Below are positions 13,086 to 28,000 of a stretch of 64,000 nt of DNA, piece by piece. How positions within the stretch are numbered: the first letter of the stretch is position 1; each line of letters begins with the position of its first letter. Source of the stretch: Chrysogorgia sp. JL179-B06 (taxonomy: Eukaryota > Cnidaria > Anthozoa > Scleralcyonacea > Chrysogorgiidae); the NCBI GenBank assembly GCA_035772405.1, contig JAYKKM010000496.1, forward strand, positions 1,552,001 to 1,616,000, written 5' to 3'. The notes beneath the pieces are model-generated. The model did not search any database and was not told where the DNA came from. It was given only the letters and a program-made list of their open reading frames with translations. Made by a program: the position numbers and the translations under genes.

Positions 13086-16000
13086 AAAAATTGACAGTAC
13101 TGGCAAGAGGTTGACATATTCCAAAACTTATCTTGCTGATTTCCGGATAGAGCACTTATCCCACTGGCTATTCCAACCGTATGACGCACGTCCGGTAATA
13201 GGATGAGAAATTGATGAGTGGAGGACGGGTTTAGAGTAAAGTTTTTAGAGTTAAAGTTAGGAGTTCGAATAAATTCGTGGCACTTTCCCGCCGGAATTTT
13301 GTAACAATTATTGACTTGGATCAGATAGAGCCCTTCACTGGGCTTTTCCAAACGGTATGACTCACGTTCCCGGTTTGGGATTGAAAATTGGGGGGGGGGA
13401 GGCGTGGTTAACGATTTTTCGATTTTGGGGGCCTGGGAAAAAATTGAAGATACTGGCAAGACGGTTGACATTTCAAAATTTCATACTGATTCGGATAGGT
13501 ATAGTGCACTTCACTGGCTTTCCAACGGGAATATGACGCACGTCCCGGTTTCGGACTGAAAATTGGGGGGCGTGGTGGCAACGAGTTTTTCGATTTTGGG
13601 GGGCCTGGGGGAAAAATTGAAGTACTGGCAAGAGGTGACATTTCCAAAAATTTCTTCTGATTCGCGATAGAGCACTTCCACTGGCTTTCCAACCGGTATG
13701 ACGCACGTCCCGGGTTTTGGATGAGAATTGGTTGAGTGGAGGGGGTTTAGAGGAAAGTTTAGAGTTAAAGTTAGGGGCCTTCGAATAAATTCGGGCACTT
13801 TCCCGCCGGTAATTTTAAAATTTCTTGATTGGATCAGATTAGAGCCACTACCACTGGCTTTCCAACGGTATGACGCACGTCCGGTTTGGATGAAAATTGG
13901 GGGCGTGGTTACCGATTTTTCGATTTTGGGGGCCTGGGAAAGAATTGAAGAGTTAACTGGCAAGAGGTGACATTTCAAAATTTGTCTTCTGATTCGGATA
14001 GAGCACTTCACTGGCTTTCCAACCGATATGACGCACGTCCGGTTTTAGGATGAGAAATTGTTGAGTGGGAAGGAGGTTTAGAGTAAAGTTTAGAGTTAAA
14101 GTTAGGGTTCGAATAAATTCGGGCACTTTCCCGCCGGAATTTTTAAAATTTTTGATTGGATCAGATAGAGCACTTCACTGGCTTTCCAACGGTATGACGC
14201 ACGTCCGGTTTTGGATGAAAATTGGGGGCGTGGTTCAACGATTTTTTCGATTTTGGGGGCCGCTGGGAAAAAATTGCAAGTACTGGCAATAGGTGACATT
14301 TCACAAATTTCTTCTGATGCGGCGATAGAGCACTTCACTGGCTTTCCAACCGTATGACGCACGTCCGGTTTGGATGAGAATTGTTGAGTGGAGGAGGTTT
14401 ATAGAGTAAAGTTATTAGAGGTTAAAGTTAGGGTTCGAATAAATTCGGGCACTTTACCCGCCGGAATTTTTACAAATTTTTGATTGGATCAGATAGAGCA
14501 CTTCACTGGCTTTCCAACTGGTATGACGCACGTCCGGTTTGGATGAAAAATTGGGGCTGTGGGTCGCAACGATTTTTCGATTTTGGGGGCCTGGGAAAAA
14601 TTGAAGTACTGGCAAGAGGTGATATTTCAAAAGTTTCTTCTGATTCGGATAGAGCACTTCACTGGCTTACCAACGGTATGACGCACGTCCGGTTCGGATG
14701 AAAATTGGGGGCGTGGTCAACGATTTTTCGATTTTTGGGGCCTGGGGAAAAAATTGAAGTACTGGCAAGAGGTGACCGATTTCCAAATTTCATCTGATTC
14801 GGATAGAGCACTTCACTGGCCTGTTCCAACCGTATGACACGCACTTACCGGTTTGGATGAGAATTGTTGATTGGCAGGAGGTTTAGAGTAAAGTTTTCGA
14901 GTTTAAAGTTAGGGTTCGAATACAATCGGGCCACTTTCCCGCCGGAATTTTTAATAATTTCTTTTGATTGGATCAGATAGAGCACTTCACTGGCTTTCCA
15001 ACGAGTATGACGCACGTCCGGTTTGGGTGAAAATTGGAGGGCGTGGTCAACGATATTTTCGATTTTGGGGGCCTGGGAAAAATTGAAGTACTGGCAAGAG
15101 GTGACATTTTCAAAATTTCTTCTGATTCGGATAGAGCACTTCACTGGCTTTTCCAACAGGTATGAGGCAGCGTCCGGTTTGGATGAAAATTGGGGCGTGG
15201 TCAACGATTTTTCGATTATGGGGGCCTGGGAAAAATTTGAAGTACTGGCAAGAGGTGACATTTCCAAAATTTCTTCTGATTCGGATAGAGCACCTTCACT
15301 GGCTATTCCCAACCGTATGGACGCACGTCCGGTTTTGGATGAGAATTGTTGAGGTGGAGGAAGGTTTTAGGAGTACAGTTTAGAGATAAAGTTAGTTGTT
15401 CGAATAAATTCGGGCAACTTTACCGCCGGACGAAATTTTTTACAAATTTTTGATTGGAACAGATAGAGCACTTCACTGGCTATATCCAACCGGTAAATGA
15501 CGCACGTCCGGTTTGGATGAAAATTGGGGGCGTGGATAACGATTTTTCGATTTATGTGGGCCTGGGAAAAATTGAAGTACTGGCAAGAGGTGATATTTCA
15601 AAATTTCTTCTGATTCGGATAGAGCACTTCACTGGCTTTCCAACGGTATGTACGCACGTTCCGGTTTGGATGTAAACATATGGGGGCGTGGTCCAACGAT
15701 CTTTTCCGATTTTGGGGGCCTGGGAGAAACAAATTGAAGTACTGGCAAGAGGTGACATTTTCCAAACTTTCTTCTGATTCGGACTATGAGCACTTCACTG
15801 GCTTTCCCAACGTCATGACGCACGTCCCGGTTATTGGATGAGAATTGATTGAGTGGAGGAAGGGTTTAGCAGTAAAGTTTAGAGTTAAAGTTCAGGGTTC
15901 GAATAAATTCGGGCACTTTCCCGCCGGAAATTTTAAAATTTTTGATTGGATCAGATAGAGCACTTCACTGGCCTTTCCCAACCCGGTATGACGCACGTCC

Positions 16001-19000
16001 GGTATGGATGGCACCAAAATTGGCGGGCGCAGAGGTCAACGATTTTTCGATTTTGGGGGCCTGGGAAGGGAAAAATTGATAGTTACTGGGCCAAGAGGTG
16101 ACATTTCCAAATTTCTTCTGATTCGGATTAGAGCACTTCACTGGCTTTCCAACGGTATGACGCACGTCCGGTTTGGATGAAAATTGGGGGCCGTGGAGAG
16201 TCAACGATTTTTCGCATTTTGGGGTGGCCTGGGAAAAATTGATAGTACTGGCAAAAGTAGGGTGACATTTCAAAATTTCTTTCCTGATTGGATCGGATAA
16301 GAGCACTTCACTGGCTTTCCAACCGTATGACGCACGTCCGGTTTGGGATGAGAATTGTTGAGTGGAGGCGAGGTTTAGCGTAAAGTTTCGAGTTAAAGTA
16401 TTGGGTTCGAATAAAGTTCGGGCACTTTCCCGCCGGAATTTTTTTAAAATTTTTGATTGGATCAGATAGGAGGCACTTCACTGGCTTTCCAACGGTTTAT
16501 GACGCACGTCCGGTTTTTGAATTGGATGAAAATTGGGTGCGTGGTCAACGATTTTTTCGATTTTGGGTGGCCTGGCCTTGGAAAAATTGAAGTACTGGCA
16601 AGCAGGTGACATTTCAACAATTTCTTCTGGATTCGGATAGGAGCACTTCACTGGCTTTCCAACCGTTATGACGCCAGTCCGGTTTGGATTGAAGAATTGG
16701 TTGAGTGGAGGAACGATTTAGAGTAAAGTTTAGAGTTAAAGTTAGGGTTCGAATAAATGCGTCGGGCACTTTACCGCCGAAATTTTTTAAAATTTCTTTG
16801 ATTTCGGATCAGATAGAGCACCTTCACTGGCTTTCCAACCCGGTATGACGCACAGTCCGGTTTGGATGAAAATTGGGGCGGCGTGCGTGTAACGATTTAT
16901 TCGGATTTTGGGCCCCCGGCCTGGGACAAAATTGCAGGTACTGGCCAAGAGGTGATATTTCACCATTTCTTCTGATTTCGGATAGGAGCACCTTCACTGG
17001 CTTTTCCAACGGCTATGACGCACTCGTCCCGGTTATGGGATGGACAAATTGGTGGGCGTGGGTCCAAACGCTATTTTTCGATTTTGGGGGCCTGGGAAAA
17101 ATTGAAGTACTGGCAAGAGGATGACATTTCTCAAAAATTTCTTCTGCATTCGGATAGAGCACTTTCACTGGCTTTCCAACCGAATGTGACCGCACGTCCG
17201 GTTTGGATGAGAATTGTTGACGTGGAGGGAGGTTTATCGAGTAAAGTTTGTAGAGATTAAAGATTTAGGGTTCGAATAAAATTCGGGCCACTTTTCCCGC
17301 CGGAAATTTTATTAAAATTTTTGATTGGTCTCAGATAGAGCACTTCAACTGGTCATTCCAACCGGTTATGAACGCACCGTCCGGTTTGGATGAAAATTGG
17401 GGGCGTTGGTCAACCCGATTTTTCGATTTTGGGGGCCTGGGGAAAAATTGAAGTAATGGCACAGAGGTGACCTATCAAAATTTCTTCTGATTCGGATAGA
17501 GCACTTCACTGTCCTTTCCAACCGTTATGACGCACGTCCGGTTTGGATGAAAGAATTGTTGAGTGGAGGAGGTTTACGAGTAAAGTTTAGAGTTAAAGTT
17601 AGGGGCCTTCGAATAATTCGGGCATACTTTACCGCCGAAATTTTTCAAAATTTTCTGATTGGATCAGATAGAGCACTTCACTGGCTTTCCAACGGTATGA
17701 CGCACGTCCAGTTTGGATGAAACATTGGGGGCGTGGTATTAGATTAACGATTTTTTCGAGTCTTAGTTAGGGGCCTGGAAAAATTCGAAGTACTGGCCAA
17801 AGAGGTGATATTTTTCAAAATTTCTTCTGATTCGGATCATCTAGAGCACTTCAATGGCCTTTTCCAGACGCGTATGACGCCACCGTCCGGGTTTGGTATG
17901 ACAATGTGTTGAGTGGAGGGCGTGGTTTACGATTTTTGTTTCGAGTTAAAGTTAGGGGCCCTGGGAATAAATTCGAAGTACTTTGGCCAAGAGGTGACAT
18001 TTTTCAAAATTTCTTTGATTGGAATTCAGATAGAGCACTTCACTGGCTTTCCAACGGTATGACGCACGTCCGGTTTTGGATGAAAAATTGGGGGCGATGG
18101 TCAACGATTTTTCGATTTTGGGGGCCTGGGGCAAAAATTGAAGTACTGGCAAGAGGTGACATTTTCAATAATATTCTTTCTGATTCGGATAGAGCACATC
18201 ACAGGCTTTCCAACCGTATGACGCAACGTCCGGTTTGGATGAGAATTGGTTGAGTTGGAGGAGGTTTTAGGAGTAAAGTTTAGAGTTAGAGTTAAAGGTT
18301 AGGGTTCTTCGAATAAATTCGGGCCACTTTACCGCCGGAAATTTTTAAAACATTTTTGATTGGATCAGATAGAGCACTTACACTGGCTATTCCAAAAACG
18401 GGTATGACGCACGTCCCCGGTTTGGATGAAAATACCATGGGGGCGTAGGGTGGTTAACGCTATACTTTATCGATTTTGGGGGGCCTGGGAAAAATTGAAG
18501 TACTGGGCAAGAGGTGATTATCAAAATTTCTTCTGATATCGTGCTCGAGCACTTCCCACTGGCTTTCCAACGGTATGACTCACGTCCGGTTTGGATGAGA
18601 ATTGTTGAGAGGAGGAGGTATTTAGAGTAAAGTTTCCAGTTAACGATTAAAGTAGGGTTCGAAATAAATTCGGGCACTTTTCCCGCCGGAATTTTTAAAA
18701 ATTTTTGATTGGATCAGATAGACGCACTTCACTGGCTTTCCAACGGTATGACGGCACTTCGTCCGGTTTGGATGCAAAATTTGGTGGGTCGTGGTTAACG
18801 GATTTTTCGATTTTGGGGGCCTGGGAAGACAAATTGAAGTACTGGGCAAGAGGTGATATTTCAAAATTTCTGTCTGTATTCGGATAGAGCACCTTCACTG
18901 GCTTTCCAACGGTATGACGCACGTCCCCGGTTTGGATGAAAATTGTTGAGTGGAGGTCGGTTTGGACAAAGATTTTTCGATTTTGGGGGCTCTTGGGAAT

Positions 19001-22000
19001 CAACAAATTCGGAAGTACTGGCAAAAGAGTGACATTTCAAAATTTCTTCTGATTGGATCGGGATAGTTAGCGGACTTCACTGGCTTTCCAACGGAATATG
19101 TACGCCCGTCCGGTTTTTTGGATGAAAATTGTGTGAGTGGCGGTGGGTTAAGAGTAAAGTATTCGAGTTAAAGTTAGGGTGCCTGGGCGATAACATTCGG
19201 CACAGTAACTGGCAAGAGGTGACATTTCAAAATTTCTTGATTGATTCGGCATTAGGAGCCCTTCACTGGCTTTCCCAAACGGTATGACGCACGTCCGGTT
19301 TATGGATGCGCCAAAATTGGAGGGCGTTTAGGTCAACGATTTGGAGTTTCGATTTTGGGGGCCTGGGAAAAATTCGAAGTACTTTCCCGCCAAGAGGTGA
19401 CATTTTTCAAAATTTCTTCTGATTCGGAGCCGCTAGAGCACTTCACTGGCTTTCCACACGGTATGACGCACGTCCGGTTTGGATGAAAATTGGGGGCTGT
19501 GGTCAACGAATTTTTCCGATTTTGGGTGGGCCTGGGAAAAATTGGAAGTACTGGGCAAGAGGTGACCATTTCCCAAAATTTCTTCTGATTCGGATAGAGC
19601 CACTCACTGGCTATTCCCAACCGTGTATGACGCACGTCCGGATTTTGGATGAGAATATGTTGGAGTGGAGGAGGGGTTTTAGAGTAAAGTTTTAGAGTGT
19701 AAAGTTAGAGGTTACGACCATAAATTCCCCGGGCACTTTACCGCCGGAAATTTTTAAAATTGTTTGATTGGATCAGATAGAGCACTTCACTGGCTTCTCC
19801 AACGGTATGACGCACGTTCCCGTTTTGGATGACAAAATTGGGGGCGTGTTCGTGCAACGATTTTTCGCTTATTTTGGGGCCCTGGGAAAAATTGAAGTAC
19901 TGGCAAGAGGTGATCTTTCAACAATTGTCTTCTGATTGCGGGATACATAGAGCACCCTTCACTTGGCATATTCCAACCTGTACGTATGATGCACGTCCCC
20001 GGTTTGATGAGAATTGTGTGAGTGGCGGAGGTTTAGGTAAATTTAGAGTAAAGTTAGGGTTCGAATAAATTCCGGCACTTAGGGGGCTTGCGTGCAGTGG
20101 TCAACGAAATAAACGAATAAATAGGGGGCCAGGGACAAACTACATTAGACGTACTGGCAAGCGGAGATTTTTCCCAAAATTTTTTGATTGGCATACAGAT
20201 AGAGCACTTCACTGGCTTTTCCAACGGTATGACGCACACGTCGGTTTTTGGATGAAAATTGTGGGTGGCGTGCTGTCAACGATTTTTCGATTTTTGTGGG
20301 GCCTCGGAAACAATTGAGAGTACAGGCAAGAGGTGCACTATTTCAAAATACTTATGATTTCGGCTAGAGCACTTCCCCTGGCTTTACCAAAACCGTATAA
20401 GCACACGTCCGGTAAGGCTGAGAAATTGTTGATGTGGCGGAGGTTTCGAGGTAAAGAGTTTAGAGTTAACGTTACGGGTTCGAATAAAATCGAGGCACTC
20501 TATTCCCGCCGGAATTTTTCCATTTTTGATTGGATCAGGGCACTTCCTGGGACTTTCTAAAAACGTCCGGTTGTCGGTTGAAGTACTGGCAAGATTTTTT
20601 CGCTTTTGGGGGTGATTATTGGCAAGAGGGTCATTTCCAAAATTTCTTCTGATTCGGATAGAGCAACTTCACTGGCTTTCCAACGGTTTCAGACGCACGT
20701 CCCGGTTTCGGAATGAACAAATTGGGGGGCGTGGTTGGTTAACGCATTTTTCGATTTTGGGAGGCCTGTGGAAAAATAGAGAGTACCTGGCTAAGCGGTG
20801 TTATTTTCACAATTTCTTCTGATTCGGCTAGAGAGCACTTCCCGGGCTTTCCAAACCGGTATGACGCACGTTCCGGTTTCGGATGAGAATTGTTGAGTCG
20901 GGAGGAGGTTTAGAGTCAACGATTTAGAGTTTCGAAGTTAGGGCCACCCTCGGGAAATAAATTTGAAGGCACTGGCCCGAGGTGAGGCCATTTTTCAAAA
21001 TTTTTGATTGGATTCGGATAGAGCACTTCACTGGCTTTCCAACGGTTATGACGCACGTCCGGGTTTTGGAAGCAACCTTGGGGGCGTGGTTTCACCGAAA
21101 TTTCGATTTATGGGGGCCTGGGGTACACATGAAGTACATGGCAAGATGGTGACAATTCAAAAATTTCTACTGGATTCGGATGCTAGAGCACCTTCACTGG
21201 CTTTCCAACCGTATGACCACCACCGTCCGGTATGGCATGAGAAATTGTTGAGTGGAGGAGGTCTTGAGTAAAGTTTAGACGATTTCAAGTTAGTGGTTCG
21301 CATAAATTCGGGCACTTTCCCGCCGGAATTTTTAAAATTTTTGATTGGATCAGATACGAGCACTTCACTGGCTTTCCCAACGGTCTGACGCACGTCCCGG
21401 TTTGGATGAAAATTGGGGGGCGTGGTTAACGATTTTTCGATTTTGGGGGCCCTGCGGAAAAAAAAAAATTGAAGTACTGGCTACGAGGTTGATATTTCAA
21501 AATTTCTTCTGATTCGGAATAGAAGCACTTCACTGGCTTTCCCACACGGTTAAGACGCACGTCCGGTTTGGATTGAACATTGGGGGCGTGTTGTGAACGC
21601 TTTTTCGATTTTGGGGGCCAATGGGACAAATTGAAGGAGTACTGGCAAGAGGTGATACTTTCAAATTATTCTTCTGATTCGGATCTAGCACTTCACTGGC
21701 TTTCCAACGGTATGACGCACGTCCGGTTTGGATGAGAATATGTTGAGTGGGAGGAGGTTTAGAGTAAAGTTTAGAGTTAAAGTTAGGGTTCGAATAAATT
21801 CGGGCACTTTCCCGCCGGAATTTTTAAAATTTTTGATTGGATCAGATAGAGCACTTCCACTGGCTTTTCCCAACGGTATGACGCACGTCCGGTTTGGATT
21901 GAAATTGGGGGCGTGGTCAACGATTTTTTTTTCGATTTTGGGGGCCTGGGAAAAAATTGAAGTACTGGGGCAATGATGGTGACATTATCAAAATTTCTTC

Positions 22001-25000
22001 TGATTCGGATAGAGCACTTCACTGGCTTTCCAACCGTAATGACACCCGTCCGGTTTGGATGAGAATTGTTGAGTGGAGGAGGTTTAGAGTACAGTTTCGA
22101 GTTAAAGTTATGGGTTCCGAATACCTTCGGGCACTTTCCCGCCGTGACATTTTTTTCAAAATTTCTTGGATTGGATTCAGATTTAGAGCCCTTCACTGGG
22201 CTTTCCAACGGTATGACGCCACGTTCCGGTTTGGATGAAAATTGGGGGCGATGGATAACGATTTTATTCGATTATGGGGGCCAGGGAACATATAAAGTAC
22301 TGGCAAGAGGTGATATTTCAAAATTTCTTCTGATTCGGCTCGAGCACTTCACTGGCTTTCCAACGGTCTGACGCACGTCCGGTTATGGAATGAACAATTG
22401 GGGGCGTGGTGCACCCGATTTACCCGATTATGGGGGCCTGGGAAAAAATTGCCTTACTGGCACGAGGTGATATTTCACAATTTCTTCTGATTCGGCTAGA
22501 GCACTTCACTGGCTTTCCAACGGTATGACGGCACGTCCCGTGTTTGGCTGAAACATAGGGGGCGTGGTTCAACGATTTTTCGATTTTGGGGGCCTGGGGG
22601 ACAAAATTGAAGTACTGGCAAGAGGTGACATTTCAAAATTTCTTCTGATTCGGCTCGTTAGAGCACCTCACTGGCTTTTCCACCGTATGAACACGTCCGG
22701 TTTAGGATGGCGACCTTGTTGACGGTGGTTAAGGAGGTTTTAGAGTACAACGTATAGAGTTAAAAGTAGGGTTCGAATAAAATTTCGGCACTTTCCCGCC
22801 GGAATTTTTAAAATTTTCTGATTGGATCCGCTAGTCGCACTTCCCTGGCTTTCCAACGGTACTGACGCACGTCCGGTTGATGGACTGAAAATTGGCTGGG
22901 TTGGGGGCCGTGGTTTATACGATTTTTCGATTTTGGGGGCATCTGGGAAAAATTGACGTACTGGCAAGAGGTGACCTTTCAATAATTTCATCTTGATTTC
23001 GGGATTTTAGAGCACTACACTGGCTTTCCAACGGTAATGCCACACGTCCGGTTTTTGGCTGAGAATTGGGGGCGTGGTCAACGATTTTTCGATTTTGGGG
23101 GCCTGGGAAAAAATTGAGAGTACTGGCAGGAGGTTTAGAGTCAAAAGTTTCTTCTGATTCGGTTACAGCAGTTCACTGGGTTCGACTACATCGGTATGAC
23201 GCACTTTCCCCGCGGATGAAAATTGGGGCGTGGTTAAACATTTTTCGATTTTGGGGGGCCTGGGAAAAAATTGAAAGTACTGGCAAGAGGTGACATTTCA
23301 AAATTTCTTCTGATTCAGATAGAGCACTTTCACTGGCTTTTCCAACCGGTATTGACGCACGTCCGGTGTTGGAAGAAAAATTGGGTGGGCCGTGCGTTAA
23401 ACGATTTATTCGATTTTGGGGGCCTTGGAAAAATAGACGTAACTGGCAAGAGGTGATATTTTCAAAATTTCCTTCTGAATCGGAATAGAGCACTTCACAG
23501 GCTATCCACCGGTATGACGCACGTTCCGGTTCGGGATGAAAATTAGGCGGCGGGCGTGGGACAACGATTTTTTTCGATTTTTGGGGCCTGGGACAAATTG
23601 AAGTACTGGCCAGAGGTGACATTTCAAACTTTTCCCTTCTGATTCGGATTAGAGCACTTCACTGGCTTTCCCCCCGTATGACGCACGTCCGGTGTTAGGA
23701 TGAGCATTGTGGCGTGGCGGCGGAAGGTTTAGAGTAACGTTTTAGAGTTCAGATAGGGTTCGCAAAACTTCGGGCACTTTCCCGCCGGAATTTTTTAAAA
23801 ATTTTTGATTGGATCAGATAGAGCACTTCCACTGGCTTTTCCAACGGTTCTGACGCAGCCGTACCGGTTATGGATGAAAATTGGGGGCGTGTGTTAACGC
23901 TTTTGCGATTTTGTGGGCCTGGGAAAAAATTGAACTACTGGCACGAGGTGACATATTCAAACTTTCTTCTGATTCGGCTAGAGCACTTCACTGGCCCTTT
24001 CCAACGGTTATGACGCACGTCCGGTTTGGATATGACAATGTGGAGTGGGCGTGGTCAGAGTACGATTTTTTTTACGAGTTTTGGTTAGGGCCTGTCGGAA
24101 AATTTGAAGTACTTTCCGGCAAGCGGTGATATTTCAAAATTTTCTTCTGATTCGGGGATCAGATAGAGCACTTCACTGCTTTTCCAACGGTATGACGCAC
24201 GTCCCGGTTTGGAAGAACACTAGGTGGGGCGTGGATCCACGATTTTTTTCGATTTTGGGGGCCTGGGAACAATTGAAGTACTGGCCAGAGGTGCTCTTTC
24301 CAAAATTTTTCCTGATTGCGGATAGAGCACTTCACTGGCTTTCCAACGGTCTGACGGCACGTCCGGTCCCGTTTGGAATGAAACTTGGGGCGCGTGGTCA
24401 ACGATATTTCGATTTTTGGTGGCCTGGGAAATAAATTGAAGTACCTGGCAAGAGGTGACATTTCAACAATTTTCTTCTGATTCGGATAGATCACTTCCAC
24501 TGGCCTTTCCAAACCGTATGCCACACGTCCGGTTTGGGATGCGAAATGTTGAGTGGGAGGAGCGTTTAGAGTAAGAGATTTTTAGAGTTAAGTTAGGGTG
24601 TCGACTAAATTCGGGGCACTTTCCCGCCGGAATTTTTAACTTTATGATGTGGATCAGATCGCGACTTTACGGCTTTCCACCGGTTATGGTACGCAGTCCG
24701 GTTAGGAAGAAAATTGGGGTGGCGTGGTAAACGATTTTCGATTTTGGTGGGCTGGGAACCCAATTGAACGTACTGGCACGAGGTGATATTTCAAAAACTT
24801 TCTTCTGAATCGGATAGGAGCACTTCACTGGCTATCCCAACGGTATGACGCAACGTCCCCGGTTTGGATAGCACATTGGGGGCGCTGTAGTGAACGATTT
24901 TTCCGATTTTGGGGGCCTGGGAACAAATTGACGTACTGGCAAGAGGTGATATTTCAAAATATCATCTGATTTCGGGCGTAGTGCACTACACAGGCTTTCC

Positions 25001-28000
25001 AACGGTCTGACGCACGTCCGGTTTGGAATGAAAATTGGAGTGGGGTTTTCGTGAGTCACACGAGTAATTTTTCGAGTTTTTGGGGGCCTGGGAAAAAATG
25101 AAGAGTACTGGCAAGAGGTGTGCCATTTCAAATTTATTGCTTGCTTCGGAATAGAGCACCTTCCCTGGCTATCCCACCGTATTGGCACACGTCCCGGAAT
25201 GGACTGCGAATTGTTGAAGTGGCGGGGTTTCGGAGTAAAGTTTTCGAGTTACAGTTTAGGGATCGACAAATTTCGGGCACTTTCCGCCGGCATTTTTAAC
25301 CTTTTTGATAGGATCAGGATAGAGCACTTCACTGGCTTCTCCCTCCGGTATGACGCACGTCCCGGTTTGGATGAAAAATTGGGGGCGTGGTTAACGATTT
25401 TTTTTCGATATTGGTGGGCCTGGGAAAATTTGATAGTCACTGGCAAGAGGTGATATTTTCAAAATTTCTTCTGATTCTGATAGTTTTTTTTATTGGCTTA
25501 GAGCACTTCACTGGCTTTCCAACGGTATGACGCACGTCCGGTTTTAGGATGAAAATTGGGGGCGTGTGGGTCACCGATTTTTCGGATTTTGGGGGGCCTG
25601 GGAAAAACATTGCAGTACTGGCAAAGAGGTGACCTTTACAAAATTTCCTACCTGATTCGGATAGAGCCACTTCACTGGCTTTCCAACCGTATGACACAAC
25701 GTCCGGTTTGGGCTGAGAATATGTTGAGTGGAGGAGGATTCGAGTAAAAGTTTAGAGTTAAAGTTAGGGTTACGAATTAATATCGGGCACTTTCCCGCCC
25801 TGGAAAATTTTTACAAATTTTTGATTGGATCAGATAGAGCACAAGCACTTCACAGGCTTTCCACACCGGTATGACGCCCGTCCGGTTTGGATGACACTTG
25901 GGGGCTGAGGCGAGGTTAACGAATTTTTTCGCTTTTGGGGGGCCTGGGAAAAAATGAAGTACTGGGGCAAGCGGTGATATGTCACACTTTACTTTCTGAT
26001 TCGGATAGAAGCACTTCACTGGCTTATCCACCGGTATGCCGCCACCGTCCGGTTTTGGATGGAAAATTGGGGGGGCGTGGTTCAACGATTTTTCGATTTT
26101 TGGGGGCCTGGGGAAAAATTGAACATCCTGGCAAGAGGTGACATATTCAAAATTTCTTCTTGATTCGGATCGAGCACTTCACTGGCGCTTATCCAACGGT
26201 ATGACGCACGTCCGGTTTGGATGAGAAGTGGTGGGCATGTGGTCAACGAATTATTTCGATTTTGGGGGCCATGGGAAAAATTTTGATTTGTACTGGCAAG
26301 CGGTGACATTTCAAAATATCTTCTGCATTCGGAAAACGAAGAAATAGCACTTCACTGGCTTTCCAAAACGGTGTATGGACGCCACGTCCGCGGTATTGGA
26401 TGAAAATTGGGGGAATGGGGCGTGGTTTAACGAGTTTATTCCGAGTTAAAGTTGGGGGCCTGGGAAAAAATGAAGTACTGGCAAGAGGTTGATATTTCCC
26501 CCCCGGAAAATTTAAAATTTTTGATTGCATCGGAGTGTAGAGCCGCTTCACCTGGCTATTCCAACGGTATGGAACGCATGTCCGGTTTGGTTGCGACTTG
26601 GCGGGCCGTGGTCCAAACGCATTTTTTCCGAATTTTGGGGGCCGTGGGAAAAAATTTTGAAGTACTGGCAAGAAGGTGACATTTCAAAATTTCTTCTGAT
26701 TCGGAGGTAGAGCACTTCAACTGGCTTTCCAACGGTATGGACGCATCGTCCGGTCAATTTGGATGAGAATTGTGGAGTGGAGGATGGTTTAGACGTAAAG
26801 TTTAGAGTTTTAAAGTTAGGGTTCGAATAAATTTCGTGGCACTTTCCCAGCCGGAATTTTTAAAATTTATAGATTGGATCAGATAGAGCACATCACTGGC
26901 TTTTCCATACACGGATTATGACGCACGTCCGGTTTGGAAAGCAGAATAGGGGGCGTGTGGTCAACGATTTTTCGATTTTGGGGGCCTGGGACAAAATTGA
27001 CTATGTCCTGGCAAAGAGAGTGACATTTCAAAATTTCTTTTCTGATTCGGAGAAGAGCACTTCACTGGCTTTCCAACGGTTGTGACGCAAAACGTCCGGT
27101 TTGGATGAAATGTTGCGAGTGGGAGGCTTTAGTCGGTCAACGATTTTTCGATTTTCGGGGGGGCCTTGGGAAAAATATTAAAGTACTGGGCAAGAGGTGG
27201 ACATTTCAAAATTTCTTCTGATTCGGAAAGAGCACTTTCCCACTGGAACTTTCCAACGGTTCTATGACGCACGTCCGGTTTGGATGAAAATTGTGGAATG
27301 GAGGATGGTTTAGAGTAAAGCGTTAGAGTTAAATTAAAAGTTAGGGTTTCGAATAAATTCGGGCACATTCCCCCAGGAAAATGTAATTTTGATTTGGATC
27401 AGATAAAGCCCTTCACTGGCTTTCCAACGGTATGTCGCACAATCCGGTTTTGGGATGAGAAGTGGGGGCGTTGGGGTCAACGATTTTTATCGATTTCTGG
27501 GCCTTGGGGAAAAATTCTTCTTACTGGAAAGAGGTGACATTTCAAACATTTCTTTGATTTCGGAAATAGAGCACTTCACTGGCTTTCCAACTGTATGGCG
27601 CACGTCCGGTTTGGATTGAAAATTGGGGGCGTGGTTAACGATTATTTTCGATTTTGGGGGCCTGGGAAAAATTGAGCAGTACTGGCAAGAGGTGACATTT
27701 CAAAATTTCTTCTGATTCGGAATAGAGGCACTTCACTGGCTATTTCCAACGGTTATGACGCCCTTGTGCCGGTTTAGCTGAAAATTGGGGCGTGGGTAAA
27801 CGATTTTTCGATTTTGCGGGGCGGCTGGAAAAATTGAAGTACTGGCAAGAGGTGATAATATCAAAATTTCTTCTGATTCGGACTAGTAGCACTTCACTGG
27901 CTTTCCGGCGACGGTGATGACGCACGTCCGGTTTGGATGAAAAGTGGGGGGCGTGCGGTGTTTCAACGATTTTTCGATTTTGGGGGCCTGGGAAAAATTA

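Noticed and set aside
12391..13471. Proline-rich (minus) and glycine-rich (plus) ORFs of 100-317 codons
   Set aside because: Composition artefacts of the G-rich block, read equally in several frames on both strands.
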